From NCBI GenBank assembly GCA_030537615.1, contig JAUNVP010000009.1, positions 48,001-112,000 on the forward strand: DNA of 64,000 nt. The letters are read 5' to 3'. Origin of the DNA: Actinomycetaceae bacterium. Its GTDB lineage: Bacteria > Actinomycetota > Actinomycetes > Actinomycetales > Actinomycetaceae. The first letter of the stretch is position 1, and the number at the start of each line of letters is the position of its first letter. The position numbers and the translations under genes were made by a program. This document shows positions 8,549 to 21,106 of this stretch, one piece after another. The notes below the pieces were generated by a model that ran no database searches, was not told where the DNA came from, and worked only from the letters and a program-made list of their open reading frames with translations.

Positions 8549-9763
8549 ATGATCAGATGGATAAGTGCTGGCGAATCTCACGGCGAAGCCCTGACGGGAA
8601 TCATTGACGGAGTCCCGGCAGGGATTAAAATCACGAGTGACGATATCGCATACGCTCTCGCTCGGCGCCGTCTCGGGCACGGCCGAGGCGCGAGACAAAA
8701 GTTCGAGCAAGACCTGGTCCGTATTCTCGGAGGGGTTCGTCACGGATTGACGATTGGGTCACCAATCGCCATCGAAATCGGCAATACAGAATGGCCGAAG
8801 TGGGACGTAGTAATGAGCCCCGATCCGGTAGATCCGGCTGCTCTTCTGATTAACGCAGGGACCGGAGATGAACGCGAAATCGCGCGTAACCGGCCGCTAA
8901 CGCGACCTCGTCCAGGTCACGCAGACTTCGCGGGCATGATGAAGTTCGGGCACGATGATGCGCGACCGGTGCTCGAACGAGCATCGGCACGGGAGACCGC
9001 TATGCGGGTTGCTCTTGGTGCTGTAGCACGTGCTTTCATTGAGCAGGTAGCAGAAATCTCCATCGTTGCGCACGTCGTCGAAATTGGCGACGAACGAGCC
9101 GAAGCAGGGATTATTCCGACAGCTGAGGACGCGAAAGCGTTGGACGAGTCACCGGTTCGTACCCTCGATAGTGAAGCTGAATCACGGTTTGTCTCCGCAA
9201 TCGACCGCGCCCAGTCATCGGGAGACACGATCGGCGGGGTAGTGGAAGTTATTGCCTACGGACTTCCCGTTGGCCTCGGTACCTACACGCAGTGGGATCA
9301 GCGCCTTGATAGCCGACTGGCAGGCGCACTCATGTCCATCCAATCGGCAAAATCGGTTGCTATCGGCGACGGATTGGATCAGGTCCGCTTACCCGGCTCA
9401 CAGGCACACGACGAAATAACCGTGAGCGAGGGCATTCATCGACTTTCCAATCGGGCCGGTGGGATTGAAGGTGGGATGAGCAACGGTGAACCTATCCGCG
9501 CTCGAATCGGCTTCAAACCGATTTCAACGGTTCCGCGCGCCCGGCGAACTATCGATCTAGTGACCGGACAAGAAGCTCCCGCCCTGCACCAGCGTTCAGA
9601 TGCTTGTGCTGTCGTGCCTGCCGCTGTCATTGCTGAAGCGATGACAGCTCTTGTGTTGGCCGATGCTGTCACGGATATGTTTGGTACCGGATCTATTGAA
9701 CGAATCAGAGAGTCGATTTCCTCTTATCGAGAAGCAATCGATGCGCGAGTGAGACCGCAGTGA
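8549..9763 (+). CDS. aroC: Chorismate synthase
   Basis: Converts 5-enolpyruvylshikimate-3-phosphate to chorismate using reduced FMN, the last step of the shikimate pathway. The 404-residue length fits actinobacterial enzymes. Signatures in order: GESHGEALTGIIDG at the N-terminus, ARRRLGHGRGARQKFEQD, GHADFAGMMKFG, the GGIEGGMSNG flavin/phosphate loop, and RSDACAVVPAA near the C-terminus. It starts a tightly packed aroC-aroK-aroB-aroK-like run. The 42-nt gap after the A24 peptidase holds a candidate leaderless promoter. Confidence 0.97.
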   Translation: MIRWISAGESHGEALTGIIDGVPAGIKITSDDIAYALARRRLGHGRGARQKFEQDLVRILGGVRHGLTIGSPIAIEIGNTEWPKWDVVMSPDPVDPAALLINAGTGDEREIARNRPLTRPRPGHADFAGMMKFGHDDARPVLERASARETAMRVALGAVARAFIEQVAEISIVAHVVEIGDERAEAGIIPTAEDAKALDESPVRTLDSEAESRFVSAIDRAQSSGDTIGGVVEVIAYGLPVGLGTYTQWDQRLDSRLAGALMSIQSAKSVAIGDGLDQVRLPGSQAHDEITVSEGIHRLSNRAGGIEGGMSNGEPIRARIGFKPISTVPRARRTIDLVTGQEAPALHQRSDACAVVPAAVIAEAMTALVLADAVTDMFGTGSIERIRESISSYREAIDARVRPQ

Positions 9764-10308
9764 GTACCCACATTGTCCTCGTTGGTCTGCCCGCGAGTGG
9801 GAAGTCAAAACTTGGTGCGCTGATCGCTCAACACTTTGGAATCGATTTTGTCGATCTTGATCGATTGATTGAAACGCGCGAGGGCCGGTCAATTCCGGAG
9901 CTTTTCCTCGACGGCGAGTCTCGTTTTCGTGATGCGGAAACCCAGGCTCTCGTGGCAGCTATTGGCGCAGATCGAAAATCCGTAATTTCAACGGGCGGAG
10001 GGATCGTCGAGCGGGCTAAGAACCTCGAGTTACTTCAGGAGACTACGGTTGTCTATTTGAATATAGACATCGATACCGCGGTACGACGAGCGACAGCCAA
10101 GGGCGATCGTCCCTTACTCAAGGACAATCCGCGTCAGACGATGAGAGAGCTTGCTCAACGTCGGACGCCACTGTACGAACGGGTAGCTCAAGTCCATGCG
10201 CGGGTCGATGATCGACCGGCACGTAAAAATGCGACGCGCGTGATTGAATTAATAGAAGCATTGGAAGAGAGGAGTTCGAATGACGCGCACGATTTCAGTC
10301 CATGCTGA
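9760..10308 (+). CDS. aroK: Shikimate kinase (canonical copy)
   Basis: Phosphorylates shikimate with ATP. The 182-residue protein keeps every key element: P-loop GLPASGKSKLG near residues 8-18, the acidic pair in FVDLDRLIE, the substrate arginine in GESRFRDAE, the STGGGIV loop and the lid arginine in DRPLL. GTG start, overlapping the aroC stop by 4 nt. It overlaps aroB by 29 nt. This is the functional kinase of the cluster, in contrast to the degenerate paralogue three genes downstream of aroC. Confidence 0.96.
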   Translation: MSTHIVLVGLPASGKSKLGALIAQHFGIDFVDLDRLIETREGRSIPELFLDGESRFRDAETQALVAAIGADRKSVISTGGGIVERAKNLELLQETTVVYLNIDIDTAVRRATAKGDRPLLKDNPRQTMRELAQRRTPLYERVAQVHARVDDRPARKNATRVIELIEALEERSSNDAHDFSPC

Positions 10309-11356
10309 ACACTCCTATCCTGTCGTCATCGGGCACAATCTGCTTGATAACTGTGCGAGCTACGTGGATCGCAGCAACTATGAGCGGGCACTGATTATTC
10401 ACCCGGCGACGGTAGTAGCGTATGCCCAAAAGGTAGGACGAGCCCTGGAAGCCAGCGGTATTGAGGTGGGTTATTTTGAGCACCCTGACGGGGAGAACGG
10501 TAAGACTGTCGATGTTCTTGCCGCGGCTTGGAACAGTGCGGGAAATCGCTATCTTAGCCGCAACGATCTGATCGTTGGGGTCGGCGGCGGTGTCACCACT
10601 GATCTCGCCGGATTCGTTGCCGCTACCTGGCTAAGGGGCGTTAGCGTTCTTCAGGTTCCAACCACCCTGCTGGCTATGGTTGATGCGGCAGTTGGCGGTA
10701 AAACGGGGATTAATACCGAACATGGGAAAAACCTCGCCGGGGCCTTTCACTCGCCGATTAGCGTGATCATCGATATCGATACTCTCGACACGCTTCCCGA
10801 CATTGAGTTCAACGCCGGCATGGGGGAAGTCCTCAAATGTGGTCTCATTTCTGATCCATCAATCCTCGCTTTGGCGCAAGCCCACGCTCCGGTTACTCGA
10901 CGGGACGCGGTGGTAGCTGATCTCGTGGAGAAAGCGGTACGTGTTAAAGCGAAGGTAGTTTCTCAAGACCTCAAAGAATCAGGTCTGCGAGAAATCCTCA
11001 ACTACGGCCATACGCTTGCCCACGCGATCGAGAAGCTGGAAGACTACTCGATTCGACACGGCCATGCAGTTGCTATCGGGTGTATCTATGCCGCGCATGT
11101 CGCGCGGATTCTTAAACGCTGCGACAACGAGTGTGTTGAGCTACAAACTCGGGTGTTTGCGCGCCAGGGATTGCCAATTTCGTGGACGGTCGACAATTTT
11201 GATCGCGTTCTTGACGTGATGAAATCGGACAAAAAGGTGCGCTCTTCAGCGATTCGGATGGTCCTCGTGTCACGTCCGGGACTTGCGCGCGTAGAGAAGA
11301 TCAGTGATGACGTTTTGCGTCAGGCGAGTCGAACGATGGAAATAAGTAGTAGCTGA
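10280..11356 (+). CDS. aroB: 3-dehydroquinate synthase
   Basis: NAD- and metal-dependent enzyme that cyclises DAHP to 3-dehydroquinate. The 358-residue length is typical. The NAD-binding glycine motif is GVGGGVTTDLAGFVAATWLRG near residues 101-121. The metal ligands are in GEVLKCGLI, NYGHTLAHAIE and RHGHAVAIG. The ATG at 10280 follows AGAGGAG at good spacing and lies inside the end of aroK. Second enzyme of the shikimate pathway; the first (DAHP synthase) and aroA/aroQ are not in this window. Confidence 0.96.
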   Translation: MTRTISVHAEHSYPVVIGHNLLDNCASYVDRSNYERALIIHPATVVAYAQKVGRALEASGIEVGYFEHPDGENGKTVDVLAAAWNSAGNRYLSRNDLIVGVGGGVTTDLAGFVAATWLRGVSVLQVPTTLLAMVDAAVGGKTGINTEHGKNLAGAFHSPISVIIDIDTLDTLPDIEFNAGMGEVLKCGLISDPSILALAQAHAPVTRRDAVVADLVEKAVRVKAKVVSQDLKESGLREILNYGHTLAHAIEKLEDYSIRHGHAVAIGCIYAAHVARILKRCDNECVELQTRVFARQGLPISWTVDNFDRVLDVMKSDKKVRSSAIRMVLVSRPGLARVEKISDDVLRQASRTMEISSS

Positions 11357-11363
11357 GAGAAAT

Positions 11364-11888
11364 ATGCCAGGTATCGTCATACTCGGGGTTTCCGGAGCAG
11401 GAAAAAGTGCTGTCGCCGTCGAATTGGGAGCTCTTACCGGACTTGAAGTCGTTGAAAGTGTCGATCTGGTGGAGAAAAACACCGGTGTCGATGCGTCGAC
11501 TCTCCTCGTTCGCGAAGGTGAAAGTGCTTTTGAGAACGCATGTCAGATAGCAGCAATGGAAGCGCTGGAAACGGACGGCATTGTGGTACTCAGTGCCGGT
11601 ATCGCACGATCAGCAATCGTTCTTGAGCGTCTCATCGACTTGAAGTCTCAGGGCATATTACTCGTTGAACTCTATGCTGACTTGGCCACGCTTATGCGTC
11701 GGACAGGTCTCAACGCTCCGCGTGCCGTAGGGCTTGGCCCGACTCGGCGAATGCTGTCTGCTTTAGTTGATGAATATCGGGAACAGTATGCTCGGTGCGA
11801 GCCTATGACGATTGACACGTCGCTCATGCGGGCGCAACACGTCGCCGAGAGGATATTCGCGCACATCGACACAAACGCGGTATCCTAG
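11364..11888 (+). CDS. Degenerate shikimate kinase paralogue (P-loop protein)
   Basis: A 174-residue P-loop protein directly after aroB. It aligns with AroK along its length but has lost the substrate-binding residues. Walker A is intact (GVSGAGKSAVA, residues 8-18). The AroK segment GESRFRDAE becomes GESAFENAC, removing the shikimate arginine and the following acid. The STGGG loop becomes LSAGIA. A lid arginine region remains (GPTRR). A diverged gene duplicate is the simplest reading; the substrate is unknown. It may bind ATP or regulate the pathway. Clean reading frame, a GAGAG ribosome site and a 7-nt gap to aroB argue that it is expressed. Confidence 0.75.
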   Translation: MPGIVILGVSGAGKSAVAVELGALTGLEVVESVDLVEKNTGVDASTLLVREGESAFENACQIAAMEALETDGIVVLSAGIARSAIVLERLIDLKSQGILLVELYADLATLMRRTGLNAPRAVGLGPTRRMLSALVDEYREQYARCEPMTIDTSLMRAQHVAERIFAHIDTNAVS

Positions 11889-11922
11889 GTCCGATATACA
11901 CGCTCCAAGGTGAGGATTGATA

Positions 11923-12486
11923 GTGGCAACAACGAACGACCTGAAAAATGGAATGGTTCTCAAGATCGACAACCAACTGTGGTCGGTGGTCGAATTCCAA
12001 CACGTCAAGCCGGGTAAGGGCCCAGCCTTCGTTCGCACCAAAATCAAAAATGTCCTGACCGGCAAGATTGTTGACAAGACGTTCAACGCCGGCGTCAAGG
12101 TCGAAACCGCCACCGTCGATCGACGTGATATGACGTACCTGTACCAGGACGGCGACGACTACATTTTTATGGACGCCACGACCTACGACCAGATTCTTGT
12201 GTCTGGAGCCATTCTTGGCGACCTCACCAATTACATGGTGGAGAACCAGTCTGCGGTCGTTTCCATGCACGAAGGCAATGTGCTCTTTGTCGATCTGCCG
12301 CCAACGGTGGTACTGGAGATCACGTACACTGAGCCGGGCCTCCAGGGCGATCGATCCAATGCTGGAACGAAGCCGGCAACCGTCGAAACCGGATATGAGA
12401 TCCAGGTTCCCCTCTTCCTTGAACAGGGGACAAAGGTTAAAGTCGACACCCGTACTGGCGAATACGCGGGACGCGTTAACGACTAA
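11923..12486 (+). CDS. efp: Elongation factor P
   Basis: Relieves ribosome stalling at polyproline stretches by entering the E site. The 187-residue protein has the N-terminal KOW domain and two OB domains. The tip loop is VKPGKGPAF with lysine at residue 32, followed by glycine and proline. The start is GTG at 11923, preceded by AAGGTGAGGA; an upstream TTG at 11917 lies inside that ribosome site. No EpmA/YmfI-type modification gene is nearby, so the modification state is open. efp-nusB order is the common actinobacterial one. Confidence 0.96.
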   Translation: MATTNDLKNGMVLKIDNQLWSVVEFQHVKPGKGPAFVRTKIKNVLTGKIVDKTFNAGVKVETATVDRRDMTYLYQDGDDYIFMDATTYDQILVSGAILGDLTNYMVENQSAVVSMHEGNVLFVDLPPTVVLEITYTEPGLQGDRSNAGTKPATVETGYEIQVPLFLEQGTKVKVDTRTGEYAGRVND

Positions 12487-13079
12487 TGCGTCCTCGTCGG
12501 TTTACCTCTCGCACGCGTGCCCGCAAGCGCGCGGTGGATACCATTTTTGAGGCTGACCAGCGTGGTCAGGGAATGTCTGCCGAAGGTCTGAGCGCGATGC
12601 TCGAAGCACGCAAAGAGCTGACTGCCGCGCAGACACCGCTCCCGGCGTACTCGATTTCTATTGTTGAGGGCGTCATCGGCCATTTGTCGCAGATCGATGA
12701 TCTCATTGCCTCTCACTGCACGACTCGACCGTACGATCGGCTCCCTGCGGTCGATCGCGCAATCATGCGGGTTGGGACGTGGGAAATGCTGTGGAACCAT
12801 GACGTTCCAGAGATTACGGCCATCGATGAGGCCGTGCGGATTGCCAAGGAGATTTCTACCGACGAGTCTCCGGCGATCGTCAATGCCATCCTCGATGCTG
12901 TGCGTGAAAACTCCGAGGGGGCGATCGCCGCGGAGGCCGCCTTAGCGGCCGCGTTTGAACCGCGGGATGATGATTTCGCGAGTGACGAGTCTGATGATGA
13001 GTTGGACCAGCTCGACGATTACGATGATGAACCGGACAACCGGTTTAATCATGTGGAGGACGACACGTCCACCGGATAA
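12486..13079 (+). CDS. nusB: Transcription antitermination factor NusB with long acidic tail
   Basis: Binds boxA RNA with S10 and supports rRNA antitermination. The 197-residue protein holds the NusB helical fold in about residues 1-145 (RTRARKRAVDTIFEADQRG, RPYDRLPAVDRAIMRVGTWEM, INAILDAV-type segment). About 50 further residues form a strongly acidic tail rich in aspartate and glutamate (DDDFASDESDDELDQLDDY), longer than in E. coli NusB but seen in other Actinomycetales. Overlaps the efp stop by 1 nt. Followed by a strong terminator, so efp-nusB ends one transcription unit. Confidence 0.95.
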   Translation: MRPRRFTSRTRARKRAVDTIFEADQRGQGMSAEGLSAMLEARKELTAAQTPLPAYSISIVEGVIGHLSQIDDLIASHCTTRPYDRLPAVDRAIMRVGTWEMLWNHDVPEITAIDEAVRIAKEISTDESPAIVNAILDAVRENSEGAIAAEAALAAAFEPRDDDFASDESDDELDQLDDYDDEPDNRFNHVEDDTSTG

Positions 13080-13084
13080 CCCAA

Positions 13085-13113
13085 CGCCCGAGGCACTTCA
13101 GCCTCGGGCGTTT
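13085..13113 (+). terminator. Terminator after nusB
   Basis: Perfect 10-bp stem, CGCCCGAGGC (13085-13094) with GCCTCGGGCG (13101-13110), a 6-nt loop ACTTCA, then TTTA. It separates efp-nusB from the pyr operon. The U tract is short. It lies 30 nt upstream of the PyrR-binding loop, so participation in pyr control is possible but not shown. Confidence 0.75.
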
Positions 13114-13139
13114 ACATCATGTTGAAACCACCTTTAAAG

Positions 13140-13163
13140 CCGTCCAGAGAGGCGGGAAAGGAG
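13140..13163 (+). promoter_or_regulatory. PyrR-binding loop overlapping the pyrR ribosome site
   Basis: The 14 nt CGTCCAGAGAGGCG (13141-13154) match the PyrR-binding-loop consensus ARUCCNGNGAGGYU at 12 positions. The two mismatches are the first and last bases, which change together from an A-U to a C-G pair. C13140 and G13155 extend the stem. The pyrR Shine-Dalgarno GGAAAGGAG follows within a few bases. In mycobacteria, PyrR bound to such a loop blocks translation of the pyr operon. By analogy, UMP-bound PyrR would repress translation here. Confidence 0.75.
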
Positions 13164-13170
13164 CACGGGT

Positions 13171-13719
13171 GTGAATAGCGCTACCCGAAAGAAAGTCGTG
13201 CTCAATGCCGACGATATGGAACGTGCCATTGCGCGAATAGCCTACGAGGTCATTGAACGAGCCAAAGGAACTGATGACCTTGTTCTCCTCGGAATTCCAA
13301 CCCGAGGAGTCACTCTCGCCAATCGCCTCGCGCAGAAGATAGCCTCAATAGTTGGCCGGGCAATCGAGGTCGGCTCTCTCGACACAACTCTGTACCGAGA
13401 TGATCTCGCCGATCAACCGATGAGAGCCCCTCATCCGACAGCGATACCCGCTGGGGGGATTGACGGTAAAACGGTTGTTTTGGTCGACGACGTGCTTTAC
13501 ACGGGGCGAACGATTAAAGCGGCACTTGACGCGCTGTTTGACGTAGGACGTCCAGCGGTTGTCAGACTTGGAGTCCTCGTTGATCGGGGGCATCGCGAAC
13601 TACCCATTCGACCCGATTTCGTTGGAAAGAACCTGCCCACCTCGCGGCGAGAAACAGTCATCATTGCCATGCGTGAAAATGACGGCGCCGATGAAGTGAT
13701 TATTGCGGAGGAAGCATGA
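13171..13719 (+). CDS. pyrR: Bifunctional pyr operon regulator / uracil phosphoribosyltransferase PyrR
   Basis: Senses UMP and binds pyr mRNA; many family members also make UMP from uracil and PRPP. The 182-residue length is typical. The PRPP loop [13 protein letters not shown] lies near residues 103-115. [15 protein letters not shown] and [21 protein letters not shown] are PyrR signatures. GTG start with GGAAAGGAG 8 nt upstream. First gene of pyrR-pyrB-pyrC-carA-carB-pyrF, which it probably represses through the binding loop just upstream. Confidence 0.96.
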   Translation: MNSATRKKVVLNADDMERAIARIAYEVIERAKGTDDLVLLGIPTRGVTLANRLAQKIASIVGRAIEVGSLDTTLYRDDLADQPMRAPHPTAIPAGGIDGKTVVLVDDVLYTGRTIKAALDALFDVGRPAVVRLGVLVDRGHRELPIRPDFVGKNLPTSRRETVIIAMRENDGADEVIIAEEA

Positions 13720-14687
13720 AACATCTCATCGACATTGGCGATCTCAATGTGGAAGAAGCACTGACGCTTCTCGACACTGCCGAAGCCATGGCAGCCACTC
13801 AGTCCCGACGAGTCAAAAAGCTCCCCACCTTGAGAGGTAAGACTGTCGTCAACCTGTTTTTTGAGGATTCGACGCGCACGCGACTGTCTTTTGAAGCCGC
13901 CGCTAAGCGACTATCCGCAGACGTGATCAACTTTTCGGCAAAGGGGTCGTCTGTCTCCAAAGGGGAATCCCTCAAAGATACGGCCTTGACGCTACAAGCA
14001 ATGGGCGCCGATGCCGTGATCATGCGTCACTCGTCGTCCGGGGCTGCGCACCGACTGGCTCATGCGGGTTGGATGGACCTGCCAGTACTTAACGCTGGCG
14101 ACGGTACACACCAGCACCCGACACAGGCGCTATTGGACGCGATGACCTTGCGGCGACATTACACCAACGGCGGAAAGCCCGCCGAAGCGGGTACGACGTT
14201 AGAAGGTGCTCGGGTCATTATTGTCGGAGATATTCTCCACTCGCGCGTTGCTCGCTCCGATGTTCAACTCATGGCATTGCTGGGAGCTCACGTCACTCTC
14301 GTTGCTCCGCCAACACTGGTACCCGTGGGGGTCGACGATTGGCCGTGCGATGTCGTTTACGATTTCGATGAGGCTTTAAGCAAACCTGCTGACGCTGTCA
14401 TCATGCTTCGCGTTCAACGAGAACGAATGAGTGCCATTGGAGGAGGCTTCTTCCCATCCCCGGGCGAATACCATCGAGCCTACGGACTCGATATTCTCCG
14501 TTTCGAAAAACTCCCGGAATCGACGGTTGTTATGCACCCGGGGCCGATGAATCGAGGGTTGGAAATCTGCGCACAGGCGGCTGATTCATCTCAATCGGTA
14601 ATTGTTGAACAGGTCAATAACGGAGTGAGTGTGCGCATGGCGGCGCTCTACCTGCTCCTCGCTTCGAAAGGCACGATCAATGAGTAA
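13716..14687 (+). CDS. pyrB: Aspartate carbamoyltransferase catalytic subunit
   Basis: Condenses carbamoyl phosphate and aspartate into N-carbamoylaspartate, the committed pyrimidine step. The 323-residue length is typical. The carbamoyl phosphate motif is [12 protein letters not shown] near residues 49-60. [17 protein letters not shown] lies near 127-143, and [11 protein letters not shown] near the C-terminus. No pyrI regulatory subunit is present, as usual in actinobacteria. Overlaps pyrR by 4 nt and pyrC by 8 nt. Confidence 0.97.
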   Translation: MKHLIDIGDLNVEEALTLLDTAEAMAATQSRRVKKLPTLRGKTVVNLFFEDSTRTRLSFEAAAKRLSADVINFSAKGSSVSKGESLKDTALTLQAMGADAVIMRHSSSGAAHRLAHAGWMDLPVLNAGDGTHQHPTQALLDAMTLRRHYTNGGKPAEAGTTLEGARVIIVGDILHSRVARSDVQLMALLGAHVTLVAPPTLVPVGVDDWPCDVVYDFDEALSKPADAVIMLRVQRERMSAIGGGFFPSPGEYHRAYGLDILRFEKLPESTVVMHPGPMNRGLEICAQAADSSQSVIVEQVNNGVSVRMAALYLLLASKGTINE

Positions 14688-15996
14688 GAACAGAACCTAC
14701 CTAATCACTGGCGCATCGATTTACGGTGAATTTCGGGCAGATATCGCGGTGAAAAACGGCACCATCGTCGCGGTTGGCGCACAGGCCGCAGAAGAAGTAA
14801 CGAATCCTCATCACATCGACGCTAACGGACTCATTGCGCTTCCCGGGCTCGTTGATCTCCACACGCATCTGCGTGAGCCGGGACAAGAGGACGCAGAAAC
14901 CGTCTTTACCGGTAGCCGTGCGGGCGCGGTCGGGGGTTTTACCTGCGTCCATGCGATGGCAAACACGACGCCGGTTGCTGACACTGCATCCGTGGTGGAA
15001 CAGGTGCTCGCGCTGGGCGACGCTGCCGGCTGGCTTGAGGTTCGCCCCGTGGGGGCCGTGACAGTTGGGCTCCAAGGTCAACAGCTTTCTGCTATGGGAG
15101 CGATGGCCAACTCGAAGGCCCGCGTGCGCGTGTTCTCTGACGATGGAATGTGCGTGTTTGATCCCGTCCTCATGCGGCGGGCACTGGAGTACGTCAAGAC
15201 TTTCGGGGGCGTTATCGCCCAGCATGCGCAAGATCCAGCTTTGACTGAGGGCGCGCAGATGAACGAATCACCTCTGTCTGCTCAATTGGGTCTGGCTGGC
15301 TGGCCGGCGGTTGCTGAAGAAGCGATTATTGCGCGAGATGTTGCGCTCACAAAGCACGTCGGCTCCCGTTTGCACGTGTGTCATGTATCAACGGCGGGAT
15401 CCGTTGAGCAGATCCGGTGGGCAAAATCGAAAGGTATCAATGTGACGGCGGAGGCTACTCCGCACCATCTCTTCCTCACCGAGGAGATGGCCAAGACTTA
15501 CGATCCACGTTACAAGGTCAATCCGCCACTGAGAACTGCGGAGGACGTTGAAGCCCTCCGCGAAGGACTTGCAGACGGAACGATCGACATCGTTGGCACC
15601 GATCATGCTCCGCACCCGTTGGAGAAAAAAGACTGTGAATGGCAAGCGGGAGCTTTCGGGATGACCGGACTTGAAACCGCTCTCCCAGTGGTTGTGACGA
15701 CGATGGTTGAAAGTGGACGAATGACGTGGCGAGACGTTGCCCGGGTTATGTCTCAAACTCCTGCTCGCATCGGAGGGGTGGCCGGACAGGGAATAGATAT
15801 TGAAGCCGGACAGGATGCCAATCTCACGTTCGTTGATCCGACGGTCCAGCGAGAGGTCAATCCAGATGAACAGTGGACGCGATCAACGAACAGTCCCTAC
15901 ATCGGGCATACTCTGACAGGAATGGCCGTACACACAATGTTCCGAGGCGCTTTCTCCACGCTCGACGGTACCCCGATAGAGAAGGACAATCGATGA
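14680..15996 (+). CDS. pyrC: Dihydroorotase
   Basis: Zinc amidohydrolase that cyclises carbamoylaspartate to dihydroorotate. The ATG at 14680 gives 438 residues, the normal class I length, with AAAGG upstream and an 8-nt overlap with pyrB. Metal-binding motifs are visible: [10 protein letters not shown] near residues 58-67, [19 protein letters not shown], and the catalytic aspartate in GTDHAPH. The segment [11 protein letters not shown] is also typical. Third gene of the pyr operon. Confidence 0.96.
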   Translation: MSKNRTYLITGASIYGEFRADIAVKNGTIVAVGAQAAEEVTNPHHIDANGLIALPGLVDLHTHLREPGQEDAETVFTGSRAGAVGGFTCVHAMANTTPVADTASVVEQVLALGDAAGWLEVRPVGAVTVGLQGQQLSAMGAMANSKARVRVFSDDGMCVFDPVLMRRALEYVKTFGGVIAQHAQDPALTEGAQMNESPLSAQLGLAGWPAVAEEAIIARDVALTKHVGSRLHVCHVSTAGSVEQIRWAKSKGINVTAEATPHHLFLTEEMAKTYDPRYKVNPPLRTAEDVEALREGLADGTIDIVGTDHAPHPLEKKDCEWQAGAFGMTGLETALPVVVTTMVESGRMTWRDVARVMSQTPARIGGVAGQGIDIEAGQDANLTFVDPTVQREVNPDEQWTRSTNSPYIGHTLTGMAVHTMFRGAFSTLDGTPIEKDNR

Positions 15997-16510
15997 CTAC
16001 ACCTCTAGCGCTACTGGTATTTGACGATGGACACGTATTTCGTGGGCGTCCCTGGGGGGCCACGGGGCGAGCGGTCGGCTCGATGGTGATTAATACATCG
16101 ATATCCGGGTATCAAACAGCGGTGACCGATCCGAAAAACGCCGGTTCACTCCTGGTCATGACGAGTCCCCACGTAGGCAATGTCGGCGTACACGACGCAG
16201 ATGCGGCATCTGACCGCTGTCATGCGAGTGGAATTATCGTTCGCGAACCCGCACGACTGGCTTCAAACTGGCAGTCGAGCGGCGAGTTCGAACCGCTTCT
16301 CGTGACTGGGGGAGTCGTAGGAATCTGTCGTGTCGATACGAGAGCGATTACGCAGTTGGTGGTTGCGCATCCGCAGATTCGTGCGGGGATTTTTTCCGGC
16401 GATGCCCTCCCCGAATCAGTCGTTGATCTCAATCCGACCACCCCGCTTCCTCACTCGGTGGTCGATACTCTCACTTCTTACGTACGGTCCGAGCAACAGG
16501 AGACCCGCTA

Positions 16511-16511
<1 letters not shown>
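15993..16511 (+). CDS. carA: Truncated carbamoyl-phosphate synthase small chain (N-terminal domain only)
   Basis: The 172-residue protein is the N-terminal domain of Car[74 protein letters not shown]. Normal CarA is about 370-400 residues, with a class I glutaminase forming the C-terminal half. Here the frame ends after [15 protein letters not shown] and carB begins 1 nt later, so the glutaminase and its Cys-His-Glu triad are absent. No frameshift remnant fits into the junction, and the domain itself is well conserved. The protein may still support CarB, which would then use free ammonia or a glutaminase supplied in trans. Overlaps pyrC by 4 nt. Confidence 0.88.
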
Positions 16512-19815
<3,304 letters not shown>

Positions 19816-19819
<4 letters not shown>

Positions 19820-20667
19820 ACTTTGGAGATCGACTAGCGGAAGCGATGATGTCGCGCGGACCGGTGTGCGCGGGAATCGATCCGCATCCGCAGTTGCTTG
19901 CCCAGTGGGGAATGCCTGACACTCCGGCGGGTTTACGAGAATTCTCTTTGCGCGCACTTGATGGATTTGCACGGGCGGCGGCAATCAAGCCGCAGTCAGC
20001 CTTTTACGAACGTTTTGGTGCGGCGGGGATTGCGGTTCTCGAGGAACTGTTGGCTGGTGCACGCGAGCGTGAGATTCTGACGATTCTCGACGTTAAGCGA
20101 GGCGATATCGGCTCGACCATGAATGGTTATATCGAAGCCTATTTGGTGAAGGGATCGCCGCTGGAATCTGACGCAATAACAATAAGTCCGTATATGGGAC
20201 CAAGGGCCTACGAAAATGCTGCTCGGGTGGCTGCAGAAAATGGAAAAGGATTGTTTCTTTTGGCCCTCACCTCCAATTCGGAAGGGGTTGATTTGCAGCG
20301 TAGTGAAAGTGAGCAACGAGTAAAGGTTGCCGCACAAATACTGCGTTGGGTGAACTCCGCTAACCGACGCTTTTGTGAGAAAGCTCATAGGGGGGCGTTT
20401 GGTGTAGTTATCGGTGCAACGGTTCCTGATATCGCGGCAGTTGTGGGTGAGGAGCTGAAGGAATTTACAGGGACGATTCTCGCCCCTGGAGTCGGTGCGC
20501 AGGGGGGGAGCATTGTGCAGATGAGAACCGCTTTAGGGGCGAATTCTACCCGGTTTCTCGCTTCGAGTTCACGCGCTCTTCTCAAAGACGGACCTGAAAA
20601 AACGGCCCTAGAAAATGCGATTTGTGATGCTGTTGAAGAGGTGAGAAACGCGTTGGGCCAGAAGTGA
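19816..20667 (+). CDS. pyrF: Orotidine 5'-phosphate decarboxylase (type 2)
   Basis: Decarboxylates OMP to UMP. The 283-residue length and the motif [12 protein letters not shown] near residues 90-101 mark the actinobacterial type 2 family rather than the shorter type 1. The N-terminal [15 protein letters not shown] and the C-terminal GAQGG phosphate loop are also present. Last gene of the pyr operon. pyrD and pyrE are not in this window. The order carA-carB-pyrF followed by mihF-gmk-rpoZ is the same as in mycobacteria. Confidence 0.96.
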
Positions 20668-20749
20668 ATCGACGTGGCGATTTTGTTCTCTATTCAACGT
20701 CATTTAATCTTTAAATAAATGCACCTTGAATGGAATGAGGAGTTCGACG

Positions 20750-21061
20750 ATGGCACTGCCTGATCTGACGCCCGAGCAGCGAGCAGAAGCTCTCGAAAAG
20801 GCAACTCAAGCGAGGCGGCGGCGAGCCGAAGTCAAGACGGCTCTCAAGAACCGTGAAATTGCTCTGTCCGAGGTCTTCGCTATGGCCGACACTGATAAAG
20901 CCGTTGCCAAGATGAAGATCACTTCACTGCTTGAATCTCTTCCCCGGGTCGGAAGCATCACCGCAACCGCTCTCCTTGAAGAGATCGGCATTGCCCCCTC
21001 GCGACGTGTTCGTGGCATCGGGCCTCTCCAGCGCGAAGAGCTCATTAAGAGATTCGGCTAA
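20750..21061 (+). CDS. mihF: Integration host factor, actinobacterial type (MihF/sIHF)
   Basis: Small nucleoid-associated DNA-binding protein unrelated to E. coli IHF; in mycobacteria it helps organise DNA and supports phage L5 integration. The 103-residue protein has a long basic N-terminal helix (EALEKATQARRRRAEVKTALKN) and a C-terminal helix-two-turn-helix region (LLESLPRVGSITATALLEE, GIGPLQREELIKRF). The ATG at 20750 follows GGAATGAGGAG. Adjacent to gmk as in mycobacteria. Confidence 0.94.
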   Translation: MALPDLTPEQRAEALEKATQARRRRAEVKTALKNREIALSEVFAMADTDKAVAKMKITSLLESLPRVGSITATALLEEIGIAPSRRVRGIGPLQREELIKRFG

Positions 21062-21094
21062 AAATAGTTTCGCCAGGGGAGGGGAATCCCATGG

Positions 21095-21106
21095 CACAAT
21101 ATTTCT
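21095..21106 (+). promoter_or_regulatory. Possible leaderless promoter of gmk
   Basis: CACAAT at 21095-21100, preceded by TGG (extended -10 style), ends exactly 6 nt before the gmk ATG. The only purine-rich stretch (GGGGAGGGGAA) is about 20 nt from the ATG, too far for a ribosome site. Confidence 0.4.
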
